64,000 bases of DNA from a virus, in IMG/VR virus record IMGVR_UViG_3300049489_001303, positions 106,145 through 170,144 of that record; one strand, 5' to 3'. Shown in pieces: positions 56,446 to 63,027 of this stretch (positions are counted from its first letter, which is position 1; every line of letters begins with the position of its first letter). The notes under the pieces were generated by a model that was not told the DNA's origin, made no database searches, and was given only the letters and a program-made list of their open reading frames with translations. The position numbers and the translations under genes were made by a program.

Positions 56446-57312
56446 TTAATCGAGGCCCAGGGTGCGATTTATGCTGTTCAGGGTGCTGGTGGTGGGCGCC
56501 AACTTGGCGTAGTGCTCAGCGAATGACCGCACAGTGGGAGCCAGGCGTATGTTATTCATTGCTGTCACGACATCCTGCGTGTTATTTAAAGCCCTGCCTG
56601 TGAGCTCCTGTGCGTTCGTGGTGAGTGCCCGGGATCTTCGAATCATGTTGGCATGGTGCAATGCCAGGCGCTGCAGGTGATGGTCGCGCCCATGCTGCAC
56701 TGCTCGAGTGATCTGACGAAGCTGGCTGTTGTAGCGGTGGGGATGCTCTTTGAGCATATCCTCTTCGGTCTTGAGGATCCCCTTCAAAAGGCTGTCATAC
56801 TCCAGCTGCGTATATTTCCGCTCGTTTGAGATACTGGCCGCAATGTTCTTGCTGATCAGCAACGGATCGACGTTGGGGGAGTGTTTGGCCATATCGGCGA
56901 TGGCATTGAAGCGGTGCTGGATATACAGGTCGCGATCAGCCTCAAAATCCTTTGTCCCAATGCTCAACTCCTCAAGCAACTTGTTGTAACCCTCTTGGGG
57001 GGACTTATTGAAGGCCTCGTAGTGGGCGGCAGCTCGATCGCTCCAAGGCTTAGCCTGCCCCACTGCCGCCATCACTTTCCCCAGGGGGCCTGAGCGGAGG
57101 TCTTTAATATACTCAAGACCTGTTGTGTCTTTGCCATCATACTTGACTGGCGCTGCAACCGCCGCATGGGACTTATTCATATAGTCCTGTATGGCCTGGT
57201 CGGGGTGGATCGCTTTGGGGATATTGGTCAAGTCCTGGATCTTCGCCTCTGTCGCGGGGTCATAGGTGACCGTGAGAATGTTTCCGGCGAGTTTGGTGTG
57301 GAGTTCGAGCAT
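56446..57312 (-). CDS. Large helical protein of unknown function
   Basis: A 288-residue protein, all helical after a short strand start (MLELHTKLAGNILTVTYDPA). It is rich in His/Lys/Asn, with basic helices such as 'LRQITRAVQHGRDHHLQRLA'. No signal peptide or membrane segment. A gap of 6 bases separates it from the upstream gene. The high helix content and basic charge suit an internal virion protein, but this is only context. Confidence 0.66.
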   Translation of the reverse strand: MLELHTKLAGNILTVTYDPATEAKIQDLTNIPKAIHPDQAIQDYMNKSHAAVAAPVKYDGKDTTGLEYIKDLRSGPLGKVMAAVGQAKPWSDRAAAHYEAFNKSPQEGYNKLLEELSIGTKDFEADRDLYIQHRFNAIADMAKHSPNVDPLLISKNIAASISNERKYTQLEYDSLLKGILKTEEDMLKEHPHRYNSQLRQITRAVQHGRDHHLQRLALHHANMIRRSRALTTNAQELTGRALNNTQDVVTAMNNIRLAPTVRSFAEHYAKLAPTTSTLNSINRTLGLD

Positions 57313-57318
57313 TAGCCT

Positions 57319-57711
57319 CTAATCCCTGTCCTTCTTGCGTTTCTGTAACAATCGCCGAATGGCTAACCCACCACCAACGCCAGCGCCGATACCCGCCAAC
57401 GCTCCCAGGCCTTTACCCCGATTCAGCAGCTTCAGGTATTTCGCATGGGACATCGTCTTTTTGGGGAGCATCTCTGCCAATTCACGACGTGCGGGGTGCT
57501 TGGCAATCATCTTAAGCCCTTGTCGGCGATGCTTCATTGCTCTCATAGCCTTGCTGCTGTGAGCAACATGTTTACCGATGGCAGCGCCCGCGGCGCCACC
57601 AAGAAGACCTGTGCCGATGGGGGTTCCGACGATGGGTTTCTTGCGTTTTTCTTTAGCCACCTTCTCAAAAGCCTCAACGTAACACTGATCACAAGCTTCT
57701 TTAGTCCACAT
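57319..57711 (-). CDS. Basic Gly-rich protein with M-W-T-K-E-A tag
   Basis: A 130-residue protein. ATG 57711 has GGAGGG upstream; the frame extends to 58056 but crosses a terminator and promoter and another gene. It starts MWTKEACDQCYVEAFEKVAK, matching the protein at 55648-56067. Then comes a Gly/Ala-rich hydrophobic segment (GTGLLGGAAGAAIGKHVAHS), basic Arg/Lys/His helices and a second Gly-rich segment (LGALAGIGAGVGGGLAI). First gene of the operon driven by the promoter at 57754-57782. Confidence 0.7.
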   Translation of the reverse strand: MWTKEACDQCYVEAFEKVAKEKRKKPIVGTPIGTGLLGGAAGAAIGKHVAHSSKAMRAMKHRRQGLKMIAKHPARRELAEMLPKKTMSHAKYLKLLNRGKGLGALAGIGAGVGGGLAIRRLLQKRKKDRD

Positions 57712-57753
57712 GATGTTTCCCTCCTTAGGGGGGGGGTAGAAGTTACTGGGTAA

Positions 57754-57782
57754 AGTATAGGGCGGATGGGTCGCGTTGGCAA
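57754..57782 (-). promoter_or_regulatory. Sigma-70 promoter for the 57.7-54.2 kb operon
   Basis: Minus strand: TTGCCA (57777-57782), exactly 17 bases, TATACT (57754-57759). Each hexamer matches five of six consensus positions. Predicted start near 57747, 36 bases before ATG 57711. Confidence 0.75.
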
Positions 57783-57811
57783 AAAGAAAGCGCTGTCTCA
57801 CGACAGTGCTT
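57780..57811 (-). terminator. Rho-independent terminator, leftward
   Basis: On the minus strand AAGCACTGTC pairs with GACAGCGCTT around a GTGA loop (one A-C mismatch), followed by TCTTTTT. It ends the single gene 57827-58081 just before the next promoter. Confidence 0.85.
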
Positions 57812-57826
57812 CTTCCGAGTTGCCTT

Positions 57827-58081
57827 CTACAGGCAGATGGCGCGAATCTCACGAGTGAGATCACTGGGGGTGTGGGTGGGCTCGCAGTCTTCACTATGGG
57901 CCCAGTAGAAGCTCTTTCCAGAGATCGTGACCCCACACTTCTCCGGAAGGGGAAGTGCAGTCTCCGCTCTGTTGAGCTTGAAGTGATGGGTGAAGTTTCC
58001 TTGAGTTTCCTCACGGACTTCGTCGAGCCACGCCGCGGCTGCGGCCCGACTATCAAACGTCGCTGTCATGTGTTTGGGCAT
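57827..58081 (-). CDS. Small protein under its own control
   Basis: An 84-residue protein; ATG 58081 follows GGAGGG. 'DSRAAAAAWLDEVREETQGN' is a helix with the 'D-x-R-A-A-A-A-x-W-L' pattern of small phage accessory proteins, followed by strands 'KCGVTISGKSFYWAHSEDCE'. It stands alone between a 25-bp dyad and a terminator, suggesting independent regulation, possibly autoregulation. No family. Confidence 0.65.
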   Translation of the reverse strand: MPKHMTATFDSRAAAAAWLDEVREETQGNFTHHFKLNRAETALPLPEKCGVTISGKSFYWAHSEDCEPTHTPSDLTREIRAICL

Positions 58082-58090
58082 GCCTGCCCT

Positions 58091-58128
58091 CCTTATAAGG
58101 TTGCAATCAAAGAACCGTTCTCTGATTG
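58091..58128. promoter_or_regulatory. Operator-like dyads in divergent region
   Basis: CAATCA-A-AGAAC-C-GTTCT-C-TGATTG (58104-58128) is symmetric at 22 of 25 positions with centre 58116. A perfect CCTTATAAGG palindrome lies at 58091-58100, next to the SD of the leftward gene. The arrangement fits a repressor operator between divergent genes. It could alternatively be an RNA hairpin in the leader of the leftward gene. Confidence 0.5.
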
Positions 58129-58193
58129 ACTATCTTCTTATACCAAATATCGTACATGTATACGCATGGATCTATTAAATACCGCGGGTGGAA

Positions 58194-58221
58194 TTGGTAT
58201 AAGATGTTAACAACAAAACAA
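58194..58221 (+). promoter_or_regulatory. Shared promoter-leader motif, copy 1
   Basis: TTGGTATAAG, two variable bases, then GTTAACAACAAAACAA. This block is identical at 26 of 28 positions to 59723-59750. It contains an extended -10 (TGGTATAAG). It precedes the lipoprotein gene by 31 bases. Confidence 0.6.
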
Positions 58222-58252
58222 CTGGGCATTGAACTGCCCGAGGAGAATGACA

Positions 58253-59236
58253 ATGAAACTGAAACACGTTTGGATACTTTGGATCCTGGTCGCCGGCTGT
58301 GATGCTGGCACGATTGGAAGTCTTGAAGAAGACACTGGCACCGAAACAGATGTGGATACGGACAGTGATGCGGACAGTGATGCGGACAGTGATGCGGACA
58401 GTGATGCGGACACTGATGCGGACGCTGACACTGATGCCGACACTGATGCCGACACTGATGCCGACGCTGACACTGATGCCGACACTGATGCCGACGCTGA
58501 CACTGATGCCGACGCTGATGCTGACGCTGATGCTGACAGCGACATTGATACGGACACTGGCGTTGACACTGTAGACACTGAATCGGAAACGGACACTGGC
58601 GTTGATACCGTTGACACCGGGGCAGATGCTGATACCGACACGGACAGCGACACTGACAGCGACACGGACAGCGACACTGACAGCGACACGGACAGCGACA
58701 CTGACAGCGACACGGACAGCGACACTGACAGCGACACTGACAGCGACACTGACACAGATGCGGATGTGTGCACCCTCAATGAGACTGAGACCTTTGACAC
58801 CAACCTCGGGGAGTGGGTGCCGACGGCGGTGTTCCCCACCATCTACCCATCCCACTGGGCTTGGTCGGGGGATACCGTCAACTACACCGGGGAAGCTCGG
58901 GCAGTGGGTTCTTCCTATGGCGTGGACACGCTCGTGTCTCCGCTCTACACCGTTGGTGGGTGTGGTAGCGTGACGATCCAGTACTCCCAGAAGTACACCT
59001 CATCATCCTCAGCTGGCTACGCCATAATGTCGTTCAGCGTTGGGGATAGTGGGGTGTGGGTGGAGGCGTGGAGGGTTAGTGGGTTGGCCTCTGCGGCCAC
59101 GCCGTACACAACCATAACCAAGCGGCTCTTCGATTACCTGCCCGCCGGGACACAAACCTTCCGAATCAGATTCGGGCTGAACACCTCGCTCGCAATTCTG
59201 CGGGTGGACAACGTCCATGTTCGGGGTGCTCTATGA
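58253..59236 (+). CDS. Lipoprotein with Asp-Thr/Asp-Ser repeats and C-terminal beta domain
   Basis: A 327-residue protein starting at ATG 58253, seven bases after AGGAG. It has a lipoprotein signal (MKLKHVWILWILVAGC, lipobox V-A-G-C). About residues 30-175 alternate Asp with Ala/Ser/Thr. The C-terminal 140 residues form a Cys-containing jelly-roll-like domain (GECG-free; 'SVTIQYSQKYTSSSSAGYAI', then 'TQTFRIRFGLNTSLAILRVD'), resembling carbohydrate-binding or MAM-like domains. DT-rich lipoproteins are common in Myxococcota. It may act on the host surface, for example in superinfection exclusion, as T5 Llp does; this is inferred. Confidence 0.75.
   Translation: MKLKHVWILWILVAGCDAGTIGSLEEDTGTETDVDTDSDADSDADSDADSDADTDADADTDADTDADTDADADTDADTDADADTDADADADADADSDIDTDTGVDTVDTESETDTGVDTVDTGADADTDTDSDTDSDTDSDTDSDTDSDTDSDTDSDTDSDTDSDTDTDADVCTLNETETFDTNLGEWVPTAVFPTIYPSHWAWSGDTVNYTGEARAVGSSYGVDTLVSPLYTVGGCGSVTIQYSQKYTSSSSAGYAIMSFSVGDSGVWVEAWRVSGLASAATPYTTITKRLFDYLPAGTQTFRIRFGLNTSLAILRVDNVHVRGAL
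58345..58762 (+). repeat. Asp-Thr/Asp-Ser/Asp-Ala coding microsatellite
   Basis: Period 6 and 12 in DNA (GACACTGATGC, GACAGCGACACT units) over about 400 bases. Likely hypermutable in length. Opposite-strand frames over this stretch are artefacts. Confidence 0.85.
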
Positions 59237-59445
59237 AAACCCTACATCCCGCGGCCCTGGACACTCCCAGCTTCAACCTCACCAAGGAAACCAAGAATGG
59301 TCGTGGGGATGGAGCTGGGTTTGGGTTCCGTTATGGGGCTGGGATGGGGACTGGAACCCTGGCGGATAACAGCCTCGACGGTGATGGGGGCGGGAAACCC
59401 CTGTCACGGGGAAACACTGTGAACGGTTGGGGGCCGGAGAAATGA
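59233..59445 (+). CDS. Gly-rich small protein 8 (RGDG type)
   Basis: A 70-residue protein; ATG overlaps the lipoprotein stop. Opens MKTLHPAALDTPSFNLTKET and continues with 'GRGDGAGFGFRYGAGMGTG', like the array at 49-50.6 kb. Basic end. Translation is coupled to the lipoprotein. Confidence 0.62.
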   Translation: MKTLHPAALDTPSFNLTKETKNGRGDGAGFGFRYGAGMGTGTLADNSLDGDGGGKPLSRGNTVNGWGPEK

Positions 59446-59675
59446 AAACCCTCAACATTCTCAGCCCCGATTCCAATGAAGACCGCTTTATCAGTAGAAT
59501 GCGTTGTGAACACATGGGAGAGGGATTTGGTGACGGCAATGAGTTTGGACGTAGCGACTTTGCGTCAGTTGGGAATGGGCGGGGTTATGGGGTTCCAACG
59601 CATCGAACAGTCATGATTGCGTTCCGCGGGGACGGCCACTCAGAGGAGCTACGCCGTCCGTACATTATCGAATGA
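59442..59675 (+). CDS. Gly-rich small protein 9
   Basis: A 77-residue protein; ATG 59442 overlaps the previous stop. Opens MKTLNILSPDSNEDRFISRM, middle 'GEGFGDGNEFGRSD' and 'GNGRGYGVPTH', and near the C-terminus 'AFRGDGHSEELRRPYIIE', so the RGDG motif is at the end rather than at the start. Followed by a terminator. Confidence 0.62.
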   Translation: MKTLNILSPDSNEDRFISRMRCEHMGEGFGDGNEFGRSDFASVGNGRGYGVPTHRTVMIAFRGDGHSEELRRPYIIE

Positions 59676-59680
59676 CCTTA

Positions 59681-59713
59681 AAGCACATCACCTCTCGTGG
59701 TGTGCTTCTTTTT
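59681..59713 (+). terminator. Rho-independent terminator
   Basis: AAGCACATCAC (59681-59691) pairs with GTGGTGTGCTT (59697-59707), one G-T pair, followed by CTTTTT. Ends the lipoprotein unit. Confidence 0.88.
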
Positions 59714-59722
59714 GCCCCATCC

Positions 59723-59750
59723 TTGGTATAAGGAGTTAACAACAAAACAA
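59723..59750 (+). promoter_or_regulatory. Shared promoter-leader motif, copy 2
   Basis: Second copy of the block at 58194-58221 (TTGGTATAAG, two bases, GTTAACAACAAAACAA), here directly followed by a GGAGG and the start of a 56-residue membrane protein. Confidence 0.6.
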
Positions 59751-59760
59751 GGAGGTCGTC

Positions 59761-59931
59761 ATGATACTGCAGCTGATAACCCTCAACACCCTGTTCGTAA
59801 CTGCCATCATAACCCACGGAAGCCTGTGGGGGGTTTGCCTGATGCTTCTAGCGCCGATCCCGGTGCTGGTTCGAAAGCAGCGGGAGTGGGATGCCTATGA
59901 TCGTCTCAATGGAAGGTGGCAGAGGAACTAG
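59761..59931 (+). CDS. 56-residue membrane protein
   Basis: ATG 59761 follows AAGGAGGTCGTC, an SD of full length. Starts MILQLITLNTLFVTAIITHG and continues 'SLWGVCLMLLAPIPVLVRKQ', which makes two hydrophobic helices, then a charged end. It has its own promoter-leader (59723) and terminator (59931), so it is a stand-alone unit. Function unknown; small membrane proteins of this kind can alter host envelope physiology. Confidence 0.65.
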   Translation: MILQLITLNTLFVTAIITHGSLWGVCLMLLAPIPVLVRKQREWDAYDRLNGRWQRN

Positions 59932-59957
59932 AAGAGGCTTTGGGCTTCTTCTTTTTG
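59931..59957 (+). terminator. Rho-independent terminator
   Basis: GAAGAGGC pairs with GCTTCTTC (one G-T pair) across a short loop, then TTTTT. Ends the 56-residue gene just before the convergent gene's stop. Confidence 0.82.
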
Positions 59958-59958
59958 C

Positions 59959-61005
59959 TCAGCGGTTGATAGGTCCTCGAAAGGTCATTCCGCGGCTGGC
60001 ACGGTCGTTGTAGGTGGGGGTGGTGTCGGGGCTACCTACTTGAGCGCGGCTACGTAGAAGCCCGCGATCGGCCCGGCTGGTTGGGGTGGTTTGGTTGTTG
60101 GGGACCGTGGGAACTGCCGGCGTTGTTGGGGCTATTGCCCCGGGTGTGTAGTTGTTGGTTGGCGCCACGCTCATGCTGGTACCAGTCATCGCCCTTGAAG
60201 GCTCCACCCTGCTCATACTCGACAAACCAGCACCAACTCCCGCACCCGTTGCAGCCGTCATAGCTAAAGGCACTGCTTTATTGACAGCCGTGGTTGACGC
60301 TCCATCCGGCGCATTGCCTCGTGGGGGATCATACGTGGCCTTGTTCAGGATGGCTTCCTCTTTATCCTGAAAGTGCCTTATGGGATTAACAAACGTCCTA
60401 TCCTGTGGGGACTTTACGGCCTGTCGAGTCTCGTGCTGCAACAAGCTCTGCGCCTTGGGCACGTTACTTGGATTAAATATGGGTTGCGTAGGATCCGACG
60501 AATAGTCGAAAGACTGTTGAGGCTTTGGGGCCGCTGGGGCGGTGCGTGGCTGTCTGTTGGGGAGTACCCCAGTAGCATCCATCGCGGAGATCGCCGCATT
60601 AGCTGCCGGGGCTTTCTTTTTGGCGGCTTCTGCAGCATCATCGGCCGCCTGCAAAAACTTACGGCGATCCTTGATCTCCGCAAAGCTTTTGGGCCCACCC
60701 TCAGCAACCTGTGTGGGCTCCGGCGCTCTGCTGAACAACCCCTGCAGCTTACTTTTATATCCCTGAAGCACCCCGGGGACTTCACTCAGAACACCACGTG
60801 CCGCGGGCAAAGTGGCCTTTAGTGTCTGGGTTGCTTCTGGAGCCTTCCCTATGCCGCCGCCCATCGCAACACCCATGTTATCGACCCAGTCACTATTGGG
60901 TCCAAACCCCAAGGTGTCGGCGCCACGATTAAGGGCTGATACGAAGTCACCCTCAGCTATTTTAGCCAGGGTCTGGTGCGCAATCTGGCGGGCTGTCTTT
61001 ATCAC
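59959..61005 (-). CDS. Disordered protein with shared N-terminal tag
   Basis: A 348-residue protein starting at GTG 61005 (overlapping the previous stop). Opens MIKTARQIAHQTLAKIAEG, the same tag as on proteins at 47856, 52103 and 61002. The remainder is Pro/Ala/Thr/Gln-rich with little predicted structure (AAEAAKKKAPAANAAISAMD), and ends with short R-x-x-x-G-M-T-F-R elements similar to those in the 47856 repeat protein. Possibly an internal virion protein. Confidence 0.66.
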   Translation of the reverse strand: MIKTARQIAHQTLAKIAEGDFVSALNRGADTLGFGPNSDWVDNMGVAMGGGIGKAPEATQTLKATLPAARGVLSEVPGVLQGYKSKLQGLFSRAPEPTQVAEGGPKSFAEIKDRRKFLQAADDAAEAAKKKAPAANAAISAMDATGVLPNRQPRTAPAAPKPQQSFDYSSDPTQPIFNPSNVPKAQSLLQHETRQAVKSPQDRTFVNPIRHFQDKEEAILNKATYDPPRGNAPDGASTTAVNKAVPLAMTAATGAGVGAGLSSMSRVEPSRAMTGTSMSVAPTNNYTPGAIAPTTPAVPTVPNNQTTPTSRADRGLLRSRAQVGSPDTTPTYNDRASRGMTFRGPINR

Positions 61006-61211
61006 AACGTCCCACTCGTAGCGCCACCGGGGGCGGAGGGGGTGGTGGCTTTGGCAGAGGTTCCGCCCATGCTGCCCTTAACACCCTTGAACAGATCCCC
61101 TTTGGCCGATTGGCTGTTGCCAATCACCTTCCCGATGCGGATGGGGGGTTCTGCGGCAACTGCCATTTTGGTCAGGACGTCTTGTGCTATTTGTTTTGCT
61201 GTCTTCAACAT
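61002..61211 (-). CDS. Short tagged protein
   Basis: A 69-residue protein, MLKTAKQIAQDVLTKMAVA at the start. After the tag there are only about 50 residues rich in Gly/Ser/Lys (GKVIGNSQSAKGDLFKGVKG). It is coupled to the 348-residue protein. It is almost all tag, which makes it useful for comparison. Confidence 0.66.
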   Translation of the reverse strand: MLKTAKQIAQDVLTKMAVAAEPPIRIGKVIGNSQSAKGDLFKGVKGSMGGTSAKATTPSAPGGATSGTL

Positions 61212-61230
61212 GTCCTCAAGTATACGCCAC

Positions 61231-61265
61231 CAAAAGAAAACCGCACACCCTTTTTCAAGGGGTGC
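61231..61265 (-). terminator. Rho-independent terminator, leftward
   Basis: On the minus strand GCACCCCTT pairs with AAGGGTGTGC with a 1-base bulge around a GAAA loop, then GGTTTTCTTTT. Ends the operon that begins to the right and separates it from the tagged genes. Confidence 0.75.
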
Positions 61266-61274
61266 AGCTTCTCT

Positions 61275-61730
61275 TTATCTATAGGCTATGGTGAGGCTGA
61301 TGTCGAGGGCACAACACAGGTTGTTGATTTCGGTGGGGTTAACCTTCCGCGACGCCGCGGCGAGGAGGGTTTGTTGGACGGCGTGCAGCACCTGGCGGGT
61401 GGCTTCGATATCTTTACCACACAGCGGCCCACACTCGAGAACGTCGATGAGGTGGGCGAGGTGCTCGGATGTTCGGGCGGTATCGCCGGCGGGTTTGTTG
61501 TTGGTGGCGACGGTGAGAAGCATGTCTTCGTAGAATGACGCTACGAATTCAAGCTCATCATCGTACCAGTCATACAGGCTGTCGCACTCCTCGCCGAGGA
61601 TCAGCTCGAGCCGGGCAAGTCGCTTGGTGTGTTCATCCAGTGTGTATTCAGATGTGTGTTCAGGTACGATACCCGCATAATGCATCTCAAGCACGGAACT
61701 GGCTTGGGTCAGTATTCTTTCACGGTTCAC
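61275..61730 (-). CDS. Helical protein of unknown function
   Basis: A 151-residue protein starting at GTG 61730, after GGAGG and inside the end of the previous gene. All helical and acidic (LARLELILGEECDSLYDWYD). The C-terminal part has a Cys-bearing 'CCALDISLTIAYR' end. Last gene of the small leftward operon. Confidence 0.64.
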   Translation of the reverse strand: MNRERILTQASSVLEMHYAGIVPEHTSEYTLDEHTKRLARLELILGEECDSLYDWYDDELEFVASFYEDMLLTVATNNKPAGDTARTSEHLAHLIDVLECGPLCGKDIEATRQVLHAVQQTLLAAASRKVNPTEINNLCCALDISLTIAYR

Positions 61731-61884
61731 GTTTAACCTCCGGCAATCTGATTTGCTTCATTTTTGGGGGCGCATCAATGTCATCCTCGATGAGGATACG
61801 CTGTTGCATCCGAACCTCAACAATTGCTTCATCCAACTTCTTCATGGCTTTCTCGAGCTTCTTGATCTGTGCTTCTCGGGTCAT
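61720..61884 (-). CDS. 54-residue coiled-coil protein
   Basis: ATG 61884 has GGAGG ten bases upstream and overlaps the previous stop (ATGA). It reads MTREAQIKKLEKAMKKLDEA and then 'VEVRMQQRILIEDDIDAPPK', a short parallel coiled-coil type helix. Its 3' end overlaps the GTG of the next gene. Supported by coupling at both ends. Confidence 0.62.
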   Translation of the reverse strand: MTREAQIKKLEKAMKKLDEAIVEVRMQQRILIEDDIDAPPKMKQIRLPEVKREP

Positions 61885-62363
61885 GCTTCCATCACCTCCC
61901 CCGACGCGCCGGCCATACCACGCACGTTGAGATCCAGCAATCGGGTCTGCACTGTATAGAAAGCTTTCGCCTCATCGGGATCCAGGAGAAGCATGGACTC
62001 TCCTTTGGCTATGGCTTCTGCCACTTTGATGAACAGCTTGACCTCACTGTCCGTTGCGCCGCTGCGGTGTAACAGGATTGCAAGGTTGGCCGCTTCCTCG
62101 GGGGTGTACCGCGGCATGGGCTCGTACTGAATATCACTCTCCATCCTGGCGGCCATCACCACAAACAGCTTTGTGAGCGTGAGTTGGTCTTCAGCGTCCA
62201 AGCCCTCGGTGGGTGGGTCGTCACCCCGCAGGATCGCTGGGAGGTATTTGTCCACCACTGCCATTTCCTTCTCGTCAAACCCACAATCGACGCAGATCTT
62301 CCTGAGCCTGGGGATGAAAACCTCCAGCTCCGACGGATCGGTGGGTATCAATTTATTTTGCAT
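61881..62363 (-). CDS. Helical acidic protein of unknown function
   Basis: A 160-residue protein starting at ATG 62363 (MQNKLIPTDPSELEVFIPRL). It has helical segments 'LTLTKLFVVMAARMESDIQY' and 'EAANLAILLHRSGATDSEVK'. It has no zinc motif beyond a C-V-D-C. Possibly a host-interaction protein. It overlaps the upstream gene. Confidence 0.64.
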   Translation of the reverse strand: MQNKLIPTDPSELEVFIPRLRKICVDCGFDEKEMAVVDKYLPAILRGDDPPTEGLDAEDQLTLTKLFVVMAARMESDIQYEPMPRYTPEEAANLAILLHRSGATDSEVKLFIKVAEAIAKGESMLLLDPDEAKAFYTVQTRLLDLNVRGMAGASGEVMEA

Positions 62364-62793
62364 CTCTCTTCCCTTTCGCATTTAACAGCAAATGCAAACC
62401 CTTTAAAAGCTTGAGTGCTTTGCGGCACGCCTCCTCGTCGAACATCCCCACGTGGCAATCATCTATTGAGATCCCCATGCGAGTTGCCAGCCACCTGTAG
62501 GCGTGATCACGCCCCCACCCAAGTCTCCCCCATAGAATGTCGAAACGATCATGTACTCTGGAACGAAGAGCACGCAGCTTTCTATCAGCCAGCGTGCCCA
62601 TGGGCTCTACCCCCGTGAAGTTAAACTCAGCGTTTTTACGGTGTGCTTTAACAAAAGCTTCGCAAGGTACACAGACCCAGTAATGGGATCCACTTTGCGC
62701 TTTGACAAACGCTGGCATAAACTCAGCAGCGAAGAAATCAGCTTCCTTCTGACAGTAGGGACAGAGCACTATCGGCATGGTCACGTTCTGCAT
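62353..62793 (-). CDS. Zinc-finger-containing protein (DUF3268-like)
   Basis: A 146-residue protein. 'IVLCPYCQKEADFF' and 'HYWVCVPCEAFVKAH' give two CxxC pairs, a zinc ribbon. 'PMGTLADRKLRALRSRVHDR' and 'FDILWGRLGWGRDHAYRWLA' followed by 'IDDCHVGMFDEEACRKALKL' match the pattern I know as the zinc-finger-containing DUF3268 family of phages and prophages. Function unknown; DNA or RNA binding is plausible. Confidence 0.74.
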   Translation of the reverse strand: MQNVTMPIVLCPYCQKEADFFAAEFMPAFVKAQSGSHYWVCVPCEAFVKAHRKNAEFNFTGVEPMGTLADRKLRALRSRVHDRFDILWGRLGWGRDHAYRWLATRMGISIDDCHVGMFDEEACRKALKLLKGLHLLLNAKGKRDAK

Positions 62794-62797
62794 AATA

Positions 62798-62929
62798 CTA
62801 TCCGCTTACTTGCTCTTCCTGATCAGCTTGCGCATCTTTACTCTCTTTCGCGGGGGGTTCAGTCCCCACCATCGCATCAATCATCCGCCCCAACAGGGCT
62901 TCAGCCTCATCTACAAATCTTTGGAACAT
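62798..62929 (-). CDS. 43-residue acidic small protein
   Basis: ATG 62929 follows GGAG nine bases upstream. It reads MFQRFVDEAEALLGRMIDAM and a charged Gln/Glu/Lys tail. Short helix plus disordered end. The start lies within the previous small gene in another frame. Confidence 0.55.
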   Translation of the reverse strand: MFQRFVDEAEALLGRMIDAMVGTEPPAKESKDAQADQEEQVSG

Positions 62930-63027
62930 GGCCACTTCTCCTTTCTGTGATCGAGTAGAACATACAGCGCACCCACCACCAACAGGGCGAGGGTGCACAG
63001 TATGTATTCGCGTTTTGTAAGTTTCAT
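62911..63027 (-). CDS. 38-residue single-helix membrane peptide
   Basis: ATG 63027 overlaps the stop of the Gly-rich gene (ATGA). It encodes MKLTKREYILCTLALLVVGA then LYVLLDHRKEKW: a basic N-terminus, one hydrophobic helix and a basic end. The same kind of small membrane peptide sits in the plus-strand Gly-rich array (49285-49377). Confidence 0.55.
   Translation of the reverse strand: MKLTKREYILCTLALLVVGALYVLLDHRKEKWPCSKDL

Noticed and set aside
57712-58056. Upstream extension of the M-W-T-K-E-A protein to 245 residues
   Set aside because: Would run over a terminator, a consensus promoter and another gene; ATG 57711 has an ideal SD and the shared tag.
58345-58762. CRISPR array
   Set aside because: Short units without constant-length spacers; it is a coding microsatellite.
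58175-58855. Minus frames of Val-Ser and Ser-Ala repeats
   Set aside because: Antisense of the Asp-Thr/Asp-Ser lipoprotein microsatellite; no SD and no conserved start.
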